The position numbers and the translations under genes are program-made. Of a stretch of 64,000 nt of DNA, positions 1 through 9,215 are shown piece by piece (within the stretch, counting starts at the first letter, position 1; each line of letters opens with the position of its first letter). Source of the stretch: Trissonchulus latispiculum (lineage: Eukaryota; Nematoda; Enoplea; Enoplida; Ironidae); the NCBI GenBank assembly GCA_030248195.1, contig JASAND010030939.1, positions 1 through 64,000 on the forward strand, written 5' to 3'. Under the pieces are notes generated by a model. The model made no database searches. It was not told where the DNA came from and worked only from the letters and a program-made list of their open reading frames with translations.

Positions 1-700
1 AAATATATAGAGCCAATATATATATTGCTATGCAGCAACCACCAGTTCCACCGAAATAATCCACGAAAAATTCCAATGATATTAAGACAATTTTTTAGAC
101 AATTTTTTTAGACAATTTTAGACTTAGACACTTAGACAACTTAGACAATTTTAGACGAAATAGACAATTTTTTCACAAAATTTTTGAAAAATTGCAAAAA
201 TTTTTGCAAAAATTTAGCATTTTTTCTCTTGTTTGGACCCCGTTTTAGGGGGGGAGGAGAGTCTGAGCTCGGCTGGGGGGGGGAGTAGTCGAGGTCGGGT
301 ATGGGGGGTGGGGGGTCTGGCCTCTCCGTGGGGGGGTCTCACAGGGGGTAAACTGTAGCCCGGTTCACCTATGGGAAGGTCAATTTCGGGGGGGGGGGCC
401 GCCCCCCCCCCCCCCCCCTGTAAAAAATACCCTGATGGCAGTTGTAGTTAGATTTTCGATTTGTCGCTTAATAAAAAAGTTACAGCCAAAATTCGAAAAA
501 CCTGCCGCGCTATACACATTTTTAACTGTATTATGGAACGTTTTTAACTGTATTATGGACTTTGTGGCTGAATATTGACCTTATTTTGGCTTTGGAAACA
601 TGCATAGGTGAGGTGTATTGTGTATATACCAGGCTACAGTTCGCCTCCGGTGAGGGTGAGCGTGAGACCCCAAAGGCCAAAGGAGCAGGCCAGACAGACC
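1..700. repeat. AT-rich and poly-G dispersed repeat DNA, no gene
   Basis: The first 200 bases are AT-rich with iterated short blocks of the type TTAGACAATTTT. From about 240 to 420 there are long G and C runs with the phrases that recur at 1850-1950, 16360-16490 and 17880-17940 (GAGCTCGG next to G runs, and CTCACAGGGGG). Bases 540-605 (gaccttattttgg, tttggaaacatg) recur near 15910 and 17370. I read the stretch as fragments of the poly-G repeat family that dominates 15.3-19.4 kb. The reading frames here show no protein character. Confidence 0.6.
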
Positions 701-1120
701 GGCACTTATAAAGATTGGGGGGGGGGCAAAAATTTTGCCTTGGTCCCCCCTTATGGTTCGAAAAAATTTTTTTGTCTCCGATTTGGATGAGAAGGTGCCC
801 CTAGGGTAAATCGAGGTCGCTGATTTCAAAAATCGAATCAAGAGATCGATCCGATCGATCGATCAAAATCGATCAAAAAATTTTTTGTCTCCGATTTTCG
901 CGAAAAGTCGCCTATAGGGTAATTCGGGGGCGCTGATTCCGAATCTGCAGCCGAAATCTCGATCAGAGCTGCCAAATTCGACTTATCGACGATTTTTGAA
1001 AAAACCGATGAAAATCGATTTTTGCGGGTGCAGGTTCGATTTTCATGAAATTTCGACCGCAGATTCCGAATCAGTGCCCCCGAATTACCCTATAGGCGAC
1101 TTTTCGACTTTATAAGTGCC
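701..1120. mobile_element. 420-bp inverted-repeat element (MITE) with 8-bp target duplication
   Basis: The element begins GGCACTTATAAAG and ends with the exact reverse complement. It is flanked on both sides by the identical octamer GACAGACC (693-700 and 1121-1128). Inside, 899-947 and 1061-1110 form a second, longer inverted pair (cgcctatagggtaattcgggg and its complement), so the whole element can fold. There is no coding capacity. An 8-bp duplication is typical of hAT-type DNA transposons, but the termini do not match a family I recognise, so the superfamily is inferred. Confidence 0.75.
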
Positions 1121-2183
1121 GACAGACCACTATATACCACTCACATTTCAAAATCCTGGGTGCGCCCCTGTGACAAAGCAAAATATGCTCCAAAAGAGAG
1201 TTGTAGTATCAAGAAAACAGGCACTTTTAGACCAAGAATACTAAAAAGGTGGCAATTTCTATCTAAGCTCCCTAGGCAGGGTAAATTGGGAGAGGAAGAG
1301 GTCGAGTGGGGAGAACCAAAAAAATAAAAAACCGAGGGGTAGGGTTGCGTTGTGTTGGAGCATACGTTAACAAGGGGTCTCGTCTCGGTCTACCCCGCCA
1401 AAACCATATGTGTACCTTGGGGGACAGATGCGGGGAGGACCCCTCTCCATCAAATGGACAAGTGCCGACCCCACCATCGAAATTTTGGAGGCCAGAAGAG
1501 CCCAGACCCCATACTCACCCCAACCCAAATGGCCAAATCCCAGCATAGGTGTACCACCTGTTTGGGTTGGGGGGGGGGGAAGTAAAAAGTCCAAATCTGG
1601 CTTAGGGGGTCTAAAACTCGGAAATGTTTGAAAAAACTGTACACAAATTTTTTCAGCTAAAAACGGCCCTTTTTGACATAAAAACAACTAGTTTATACAT
1701 AAATCTACTCATAAACTACTCATAATGGATTTTACCACCTATTTTATAGCGTTTTTAACTATTTCCAGCCAATTTTTTCAAATTTTGAAAAATTGTGAAA
1801 ACTTGCAAGAATTTGTCTTTTCTCTTGTTCGGATCCCATTTCAGGGGGGGGGGGAAGGGGGCCTGAGCTCGGCTTGGTGGTGGGTAGTCGAGATCGGCTA
1901 TGGGGGTGAGGGTCTGGCCTTCTCGTGGGGGGAGGGGTCTCACAGGGGGCAAACTGTAGGCTGGTACTGGTAATGGTATTGGTACACCTATGAATCCCAG
2001 ACCCCACCCGCTCAAATTTGCCAGACCCCAACCTCACAGTTTACAAAATTTTGGCTCAAAATTAGGAAAAATTCGAATTTGCAAAAATTTCATTTTCTTT
2101 CGAAAAATAACAAAAATCTGTTGTAATAATCCTAAAAATAAAGAGGGAGGTTCAGCTTCTCACTCTCCATTGAAAGTAAAGAA
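1121..2183. repeat. Poly-G dispersed repeat fragments, no gene
   Basis: Contains members of the same repeat family as 15.3-19.4 kb: the phrase GGTGTACCACCTGTTTGGG (also in complement at 16880) followed by a G run, AGTAAAAAGTCCAAATCTGG (also at 17634), and a block with GAGCTCGG and CTCACAGGGGG. All open frames here run through G/C homopolymers and low-complexity AT and are not supported as genes. Confidence 0.6.
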
Positions 2184-2275
2184 TTGACCCAGCCGGGTTT
2201 CGAACCACGGCCCTTCTGACTCCGGAGCAGACATGCTAACCAACTCCATCACAGGACCATCAGCTGAACTCCCGT
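2184..2275 (-). repeat. tRNA-like sequence, probable tRNA-derived SINE fragment
   Basis: On the minus strand the block reads like a tRNA-type internal promoter. An A-box-like stretch (GATGGAGTTGGTTAGCATG) is followed about 30 nt later by a B box (GGTTCGAAACC). The acceptor ends do not pair well and the anticodon stem has a mismatch, so a functional tRNA is unlikely. A SINE head or tRNA pseudogene fits better. Alternative: a degenerate tRNA-Pro or tRNA-Ser gene. Confidence 0.4.
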
Positions 2276-3380
2276 TACAGGCTTATCAATCTTTCCTATG
2301 CCTGCTTCCCTCACAACATGAGTCTAAAATTTAGGTCGGATAAATGATTTTGCCAAGCAGCAACTAATTTTACCGAATACTGCTCCACAGGACGGTGGAT
2401 CTGATAGATAATTTGCAGACTGTGTCTATGAGTTTTTATTTTTTCTCTAGCGGGGTCCAATCAATAGCAACAATTTTTCAAAGTTCAAAGTTCAATGGAC
2501 AAAACATGAAGTTTACAGAAAATGGTCAATCTCTGCATACTGAAAAATATTTTTGCAAAATCAAAAAAGCAGTCCCAAGAAAATTATTTCGGAAACACAC
2601 TTCATATGACCATTTTGTTTTGCATAAAAACTTGCAGACTTTTTGCATAAATTTCTGGTCAAAGATTGTAGCTACGTTTGGAAAGTTTGCAACCAATACA
2701 AATTGGGTAGACACGATTCAATGGTACTAAACGACGCAGAAGATGTAGAGCTTCGAACTGATACTCAGCTCAATTCATAATTCTATATATTAAGATGGCA
2801 GTACCACAAGCGGGATTTTCTACCCAATCTGGTATACATGAAGCAAACTTGACGAAACTATTGGAGAAAAACGTCTGGTTGGCAAGCTATCTTTGCACAA
2901 AATTTTGGTTTCTGAGAGTGAATAATCGGCTTGCTACCATCATGGCTTTGCGCATGGGCAAATAATCAAAATGTTGTTTAAACCTTATACACTAAAGTTG
3001 AATCTACCGTGTGAAAGAGCACAAAAAGAGCTTTAAAATGATATGCACATCTCTTCTGTACGTGGTTGCTATCAAAAGTTACAGACAGTTTTACACACGG
3101 CTGATTTACGTTTGACCGTTTGCAGTTGCAATGTAAAGTAACTGCAGTTTAAAGAAAAATTTAATTTATTGGGTTTTCTAGGTTGTTAGTGTGATACTTG
3201 TGTGTATTATTTAACAAAAAACACTATTCAGCTGCTTGAAAGCAATGTAAATTCCCAAAACCAAAGAAAACATCTACAAAATCTTTGATTTTGATTTTCT
3301 CGTCACTGCTTCTACGAAAATTCATCAGCATACGAATACCTAAACCCAGAGCAAACAATTAAAAGTTGTGTAACCAGTTG
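2276..3380. other. Intergenic stretch with one dispersed-repeat fragment
   Basis: No credible gene. The block at about 3225-3350 (cagctgcttgaaagca, cgtcactgcttc) is repeated in diverged form at about 12165-12290, in the same orientation. It is therefore a fragment of a dispersed repeat of unknown class. The 111-codon frame at 2395-2730 is AT-rich and has no domain character. Confidence 0.45.
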
Positions 3381-4016
3381 ATTCTACTCAGCTGGCCGGG
3401 TCTAATCGGTGGGAGTGTTAGACTGAACCTAAACGTTACGCTGTATATATTGCGTGCTTAGTCGTATGTACACGTACCTATATATTTAGTGTGCGTATAT
3501 TACTACAGGCTGACAGAGAGAGAGAGATAGACTTGCCACACACACACTGTTATATGCTCAGCAGTAACTCTTGCTAAAGTATATGTACACGTCGGCTATT
3601 GTCTGCAGTTGTAAACTTTACGAAAGCACCAGTGCTACGGTTTGTTTGGGTCTGGGTTTGTTAGATATAAATAGATCATATAAACCGCAACTATTAAACA
3701 AACTCACTTCAAACTTAAAGTTAGACGGCTTGTTCCAAGTAACCACAGAATTTATTAATAAACAGATACAACCTTGCTGACCACAGCACAGAACAGAACA
3801 CAAGTTGACAGTTCGTATTAGAGACAGTCTGGAGGGACTCCGCAAGCTACTGACTGGCCCTCAGCTAAACAAGCTTCGCCTTAAATAGACCCGCAACGAC
3901 CTTTATGAATCACTCTGATTGTGCAATAAGCGCTCTGTCGGCGTCACTAAGGAGATGGTGACACACTTCTAGGAGAGGTCTACCAGAATGCTAAATCATC
4001 GCTGACGCACGAGATA

Positions 4017-4062
<46 letters not shown>

Positions 4063-4340
4063 GAGAGAGTGGACGAGAGAGAGAGAGAGAGAGTGAATGA
4101 CTGAGCAGAGTACGTATGACTGTGTGAAATCTAAGATGGGGGACTGACACGGGTGTATAAGAAGAACCGTTACCTACTAAATACGTAGCTAGTTACATTC
4201 CTATCCCCCTAAGTTGAGCACCGCGAAAAAGAGTTTAGACTCACCGTATTCAGGTTAAACAGTAATCCGAATTATATATATACAGGAATATACAGGAAGG
4301 TTACGTATTGTATATACACTATTTACAAGGCTGGGATGTA
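3381..4340. repeat. Microsatellite-bearing stretch with (GA)n, no gene recognised
   Basis: A (GA)n/(GAGA)n run occupies about 4022-4094, with a shorter one at 3515-3530 and a (CA)n run at 3537-3547. A TATA-like stretch (gatataaatag) sits near 3664. The region could be part of a decayed LTR element whose coding remains lie further right, but I could not identify paired terminal repeats. Confidence 0.4.
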
Positions 4341-4344
4341 AAGA

Positions 4345-5058
4345 TTACTGGGGACCGCGCGGCGGGTGCGGCCGGGTTAGCCGCAATCGCAAAGGACCGG
4401 CCTCCCTAGCCCTCCAGCTGGGCCCTGGCTGCGGGTCCGCCCTCTGAGCTTGTAGTCCCTGGACATAGGGGCAGAAACGACTAGATCGATGGTTAATGAA
4501 TTGGTGAGTTGAATTTGTATTTCCCAGCCCCTCACATATGTCATAATGGGGACACCGGGGGGAGACAAATCGATGGCCCGAAGGTCGCGGAGGCCCTACA
4601 GTCGATGGACCGGCACTGGTGCCTGGGAGCGGGTAAAACACAAGCCGTTCGCCAGTGTCCGAAGTCCCACTCACCAGGGGAAATTCAGCATCTGCTGGAA
4701 CACCCTGCATGGCAGCTAGGGCAGCCCGCCCCAGCTGTTGCCCTAAACTGAAATAATCCAGGGGCGACGGCACGGGAGGTGGACACGTCTCCTCCGGGGT
4801 TACCCCACTGCCCTCTCCAGTGGTGCAAACCGGGCCAGGGGTTGTCTGCAGCCGCCCATCGGCAGAGACGCTCCTCCAGGTTCTAGGTGCCGTGCTAGTC
4901 TCAGGGGGACCCTTTGCAGCTTCGCGTGTAACAACCTTACTAGGACAACTTTGCTTGGTGCGCATAGCGGCAGTAGGTGAACTCAAAACAAACAGGTTAT
5001 GACAAATGAAACAGGCAAAAGTGAGAAGTTGGACTTTGAAACATTTAAAGAAGCTCAA
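4345..5058 (-). CDS. Unrecognised 237-codon open frame, doubtful gene
   Basis: I do not recognise the product. The frame begins with a hydrophobic stretch (residues about 9-27) that could be a signal peptide, then becomes rich in Pro, Ser, Thr, Gly and Arg with no discernible domain. This stretch is more GC-rich than its surroundings, which favours long open frames by chance on several strands. It lies next to retroelement-like frames (6403-6999, 7113-9020) and might be a gag- or env-derived remnant, but nothing in the residues proves that. Confidence 0.2.
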   Translation of the reverse strand: MSFFKCFKVQLLTFACFICHNLFVLSSPTAAMRTKQSCPSKVVTREAAKGPPETSTAPRTWRSVSADGRLQTTPGPVCTTGEGSGVTPEETCPPPVPSPLDYFSLGQQLGRAALAAMQGVPADAEFPLVSGTSDTGERLVFYPLPGTSAGPSTVGPPRPSGHRFVSPRCPHYDICEGLGNTNSTHQFINHRSSRFCPYVQGLQAQRADPQPGPSWRAREAGPLRLRLTRPHPPRGPQ

Positions 5059-6030
5059 GGCGGCATCTCTTTATGAGCTGCCACATCATCATCGTAGACT
5101 AAGACAACGATTAGGTGTAACTTACAAAAGGAGAGGGGTGCCTATTGAGGCTTTGTGCTTAAAATCTTACCAATATAAAACTGGGGATATTTCTCTCAAC
5201 CTCCCTCCCTCGTTCGTAACAGCACACGTACGCAGCAATGTATTCCATGTTGACCGATAGATATATACACTACAGAAGAGAGATCCTATCTAGCAAACAT
5301 CAGGCCTTCGGAAAGCTCTTTCGCAACACGGCGGAAATGTCAGCACAACATGACTCAAAGGGCGCATAAAAAAGGGGGGCTTCAAGAAAAGCTTAGTGCA
5401 AAGCTCAACCAAGCCCCCTGCTTTAAAGAAATGGTAGGTCCAGGTGCCGTTCTGACTAAACGTTTGAAGAAAACTGAAGAGAGACCGTCTTATGGCTTTA
5501 AATTTGGAGCACAAAACTGAATCAGCGTCATTTGGAGGTTTACATTTACCAGGATGGTTTGACAATTCCTAGACTTTATGGGTCCCGTAGCAGATAGGGT
5601 TAACCGGGGTGACCAGTGCCAGAGAGTTTGAGATTCTGGCAGAGGCACTTACGGTTAACACGACTCTGCCCAGTACAACTAAATTTTCGGTGGAATCTCT
5701 TTATGAATTTACGCCTTATCATTTCTTTGGATTACATTTAAAGAGGGCGCTAACCCGTAACCTCCCCTTCCAGAGCGCAATGGCTGTCTGGCAAGATGGT
5801 TACCGGTGAGCGCTACTCAACCGGCGACCGGGCGTGTATTTCAATATATTAAATTCTACGTCGGCGGAAGTTTATACATGTATATAATACCTATGTCATT
5901 TATGCTTGGCTGGGTAAGTGTGGCAATAAGGATAAGGGTAAGAGTAAGGAAATGATTAATTAAGCGGCGGTTAATTTAATCTCGTAAACTATATATACAG
6001 GATGAACCAATTAACTCTCCTCACGAAGCT
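5059..6030. other. No gene or clear element seen
   Basis: Short open frames only, without domain character. The phrase atctctttatgag at 5068 has a near match at 5696, but the flanks do not align, so I do not call a repeat. Confidence 0.4.
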
Positions 6031-6043
6031 AAACCAACAAACT

Positions 6044-6056
6044 AGTATATATATAC

Positions 6057-6110
<54 letters not shown>
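6044..6110. repeat. (TA)n microsatellite
   Basis: An uninterrupted TA dinucleotide run follows a short tatatacgtat lead-in. Similar (TA)n tracts recur at 29155-29236. Confidence 0.9.
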
Positions 6111-6112
<2 letters not shown>

Positions 6113-6402
6113 TAAGCTTAGTCCTTGCTGCTCTCGGCAGCAGTCCTCTCTGCCATCGGCGGCTTGCAGTTCATTACGGTGTTGGGGCTCATGTGCTGGG
6201 AAAACGACCCATCTGTATTTTTTTTTCGGGAACACTGTGTACCCGAGATTTTCAGATTTGCCTACGTACGGATATAGTAGAGCACAAGACAACACAGAGT
6301 TACACACATCAAGTTATCAGTTTACGCTAAAACGAGTATATGTTTGTCTATGTATACATATGTGACAACAATTTCTTCTTAGGCTTCGTTCTCAGTTCTA
6401 CT

Positions 6403-6999
6403 TCACACAAGACGGTTCGGGGCCATCAGAATCAGACTCTTCGGACAGGACGAGGACAGGATCCGGTTATTCACCGAATCGAGCCGGACGCTAACTTCCT
6501 GCTCTTCTGCCTCCATCGCATGTAGGGCACGGCGCACGGATTCTGCGTCTGCTCCACCTTCATTGCAACCTCCAAAAATCGATTCTACGAAACAGACAAT
6601 GCCATGAAACAAGCTTCTGGTTCCACGGTTAGTGTTCCCATCCGCTCTATTTCCGACAATCCTCCTAAAGTCAGCTCTCAGCGCCCTAACTTCTGTCAAG
6701 GCTTTAGAGTATATATCATAGAGTGACTGATTCAAGGCTTCAGCCCTCGCACAGTACTTGGATTCTAATTGCTTAATCCAAGATTTATCTTCGTGTAGGA
6801 CACCAAATGGGCAGCCAGGGGGAAGCGGCGGGTTAGTTAATGTAAAGTTGAGCGGAATGACAAGGTGGTGATCCACAAAGTCATGGCTGTTATCTATGAA
6901 GCCAGAGCTTCGAAACACTGTGGAAAAGTGAGGATTAACACGGATGCCTTTATTTTCCAACGAGGTCCTTAGCAACATCAGGTCCAGCTCCTGAACCAT
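6403..6999 (-). pseudogene. Env-like (fusion-glycoprotein-type) fragment from a retroelement
   Basis: The 198-residue frame looks like the middle of an errantivirus/Gypsy-type envelope protein. It has an N-terminal half with spaced Cys and Trp (PPGCPFG, SWIKQLE) and an Arg-containing segment (RGTRSLFHG). A Gly-rich hydrophobic stretch of fusion-peptide character follows, then a charged heptad-like helix (residues about 150-185) with an SVNNRIL ending. A complete Env would be about 450-600 residues with a C-terminal membrane anchor, and none follows here, so this is a fragment. It sits back to back with the plus-strand frame at 7113. I infer the Env identity from overall architecture; no decisive motif is present. 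Confidence 0.4.
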
Positions 7000-7023
7000 A
7001 CTACTTATTGCAATGGCATTATT

Positions 7024-7042
7024 ACATTGGCGCCGAACCCGT
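7024..7042 (+). promoter_or_regulatory. Primer-binding-site-like sequence
   Basis: The string ATTGGCGCCGAACCCG resembles the tRNA-Lys-type primer binding site (TGGCGCC core) that follows a 5' LTR. It lies about 70 bases before the ATG of the 635-codon frame, where an LTR element would have it. I could not find a matching 3' LTR after 9020, so this remains a suggestion. Confidence 0.35.
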
Positions 7043-7112
7043 CTACTCTAAAAGTGATCCGAACCAGTGAACCTATCGACCTACTTTACCTAGTTTCTGT
7101 GGTTAAGCTAAA

Positions 7113-9020
7113 ATGTTCGAAGAATCTAGGTCCATTACCGTACACCCACACCGCCATTCAGTGAAAGTCACTAAGCCTAGTTGCACAGGCAGCCTTACAC
7201 CCCTTGAGTTAGAGAATCTACAGCTGCGTATGTTTAACCGTCAGCTATTAGAACTTTGCTCCAGTAACAGAATTTTCGGAAGAGAGGCTGTTCCCAGCAG
7301 TTCCGTGATAGACAACATGTCCAACACAGGTTGTTCGGGCCATAAGTTCGCAAGTAGTGACATGAACGACAGCCTCGCTGTATCTAGCTCTGACCACACT
7401 CCTCGAATTGCTTTAGGATGGTTGAGTGGTATTCCAGCAGAAATGCTCATAGACTGTGACAGGTCGATCACCTTGGTTGATGAGTACTTTGTTTCTGATC
7501 ATCTAGAGCAAGCGCTGAGCTTCCCTCCTGAGCACTTGATTGGGCGTGATCTGACTTTTAAAGGTGTGTGTAGCCTTAGAGTGAAGCTAGAGGGTATTGA
7601 AGCTGTAGTCATAGCGTGTGTCGTTGCCAGACTTCCGTTTGATGCCATTTTAGGCAAAAATGCCTTAAACTCTCTTGACCTTTTATGTAGACGGAATCAC
7701 TCTGTTTTAGTGAATAATTCTGTCGAACCCAAAGCACTGTCAGCTGTAAATCCACCTGACTCTAACTATTCTTGCAGCAAGAGTCTGTTGCCAACAACCG
7801 AGGTGGTGGAGACTATCTCACAGAAACAGCATGTGTCTTCTGTAGAATACGTGCTTTCTTTTCCGGAGAAGGCAAATTGTGAGTTGACTGTAAAGGCTCA
7901 CAAAATCAAGGAAATTTCTTTCATAGATCAAAAGTGCAGTTGTGCAGCAACTGCTAAGACAACCTGTGTGAGAAAACCAGGCACCATCAGTGAGTACACA
8001 TCCGTCACCATGCGTTGCCCGTTAGTATTTCCAACAACCGTTGTAGTCACGGACTTCCAGAATTCCAAACCTATACTCCTATCGGCCACCCATCGCGACG
8101 ACGACTCCCAGAATTCAAGGGAATTGGCTGTCTCTATTGAGTCTGAGCTGCCTGTGCTAGTAGAAAGCGATGATTTGCCCCTGTCGATTGGGGAAAGATG
8201 TTCTGAGGTATGTTTACCGCCGGCAGAAGTGGTCTTGAAATACCCCCATAACTACAACAACGGCAGAGATCTGTGTGTCGCGCAGACCGAGATAATTGCG
8301 GTTGAGATTGAGTTAATCAAGTCTCAGGCAGTCAGGAATGAGAATACTCAGTTTGAGGTAGCTCCAACTTCAGTATCTTCTGAAATTGAAAAGTCAGTTA
8401 GACCGCTCAAAGTTAGTTTACTGGTTCACAACATCCAACCACAAACGAAGTTTAATAGTCTCAGCACCGCGAGCGGTGCAACTGCTAGTTTTTCTAGGTA
8501 CGGTACTGTGAATATGACCTGCGGTGGGCCTGCAAAGGTCGTGCTTCTTGTGAGCTTAGCTTTGCTCCTTTTGACAATGAAGTCGCAAACGGTTGCTGAG
8601 TTTGGTGTGTGTTTTAAATGCATGTCAGTCGCCTGTCCGACTGTTAGGCAGTTTCGACCGGATGAATGTTCATCCTTCCCACTTGCTAACAACGCTAATT
8701 CTTTGAGGCAGAATATCTGTTTAAAAAGCGTGGTTGCTACATCTGCGCAGTTGCGATGCGACTTCTCTACAAGTGAACAGTTCACGTTATCCTTCCTTAG
8801 GCTTAGTGCGGTAGGTGCGTGCTTGAGTAAGCCTGATTGGTTATGGTTTAAAAATGAGGAGAAACTGATGTGGCACACTAGAAAAGGTTCAGATATTCCT
8901 GTGTCTTGTGATGTGAGAAACCCGCAGTGGTTCCGCCAACTAGCAGAGTTGGTTACACTGGGACTTGTGCTAAGTCTAAGTGTGAGAAACAGAAACAGGG
9001 GAGGAAAAGGAAGGGAATGA
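7113..9020 (+). CDS. Retropepsin-like / membrane-protein composite frame of a decayed retroelement
   Basis: A 635-codon frame opening with ATG. Residues about 100-190 resemble a retroviral-type aspartic protease: MLID, then a position where the catalytic D-S/T-G is replaced by D-C-D, then SITLV, with a downstream PFDAILGKNAL flap/helix segment. The catalytic triplet is therefore altered and the protease is probably inactive. Residues about 240-460 are unrecognised. Residues about 475-492 (VVLLVSLALLLL) form a membrane segment or internal signal peptide, followed by a Cys-rich region (FKCMSVACP) that could be an Env start. No reverse transcriptase or integrase lies between, so the frame looks like an internally deleted or domesticated element. 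It stays open over 1.9 kb, which is unusual for an old remnant. Confidence 0.45.
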   Translation: MFEESRSITVHPHRHSVKVTKPSCTGSLTPLELENLQLRMFNRQLLELCSSNRIFGREAVPSSSVIDNMSNTGCSGHKFASSDMNDSLAVSSSDHTPRIALGWLSGIPAEMLIDCDRSITLVDEYFVSDHLEQALSFPPEHLIGRDLTFKGVCSLRVKLEGIEAVVIACVVARLPFDAILGKNALNSLDLLCRRNHSVLVNNSVEPKALSAVNPPDSNYSCSKSLLPTTEVVETISQKQHVSSVEYVLSFPEKANCELTVKAHKIKEISFIDQKCSCAATAKTTCVRKPGTISEYTSVTMRCPLVFPTTVVVTDFQNSKPILLSATHRDDDSQNSRELAVSIESELPVLVESDDLPLSIGERCSEVCLPPAEVVLKYPHNYNNGRDLCVAQTEIIAVEIELIKSQAVRNENTQFEVAPTSVSSEIEKSVRPLKVSLLVHNIQPQTKFNSLSTASGATASFSRYGTVNMTCGGPAKVVLLVSLALLLLTMKSQTVAEFGVCFKCMSVACPTVRQFRPDECSSFPLANNANSLRQNICLKSVVATSAQLRCDFSTSEQFTLSFLRLSAVGACLSKPDWLWFKNEEKLMWHTRKGSDIPVSCDVRNPQWFRQLAELVTLGLVLSLSVRNRNRGGKGRE

Positions 9021-9215
9021 CAAAGACAAGATATGAGAGAAGCGGGGGAGGGAGGGAAGGCGCCGAGGGAATAACCAAGAGAGAGAGGAACGGAGGGGCC
9101 AAGAAACGCAGGGAAGAGGACTAAAAGAGTAACAAGAGGGAAAGAGGAGTGGGAGGGAAAACTAAGGGGGGGAAGGGAGAGAGCCTAATTTGTGAGAGAG
9201 TGGTAAGGCGAATTC
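9021..9215 (+). repeat. Purine-rich tract
   Basis: Almost pure A/G for about 190 bases (repeated gagagagg, gggaagg). It directly follows the retroelement-like frame and might contain a polypurine tract used for plus-strand priming. No 3' LTR could be matched. Confidence 0.4.

Noticed and set aside
6029..6307. 92-codon minus-strand frame
   Set aside because: More than a third of it is the (TA)n microsatellite (Tyr-Ile repeats). No other support.
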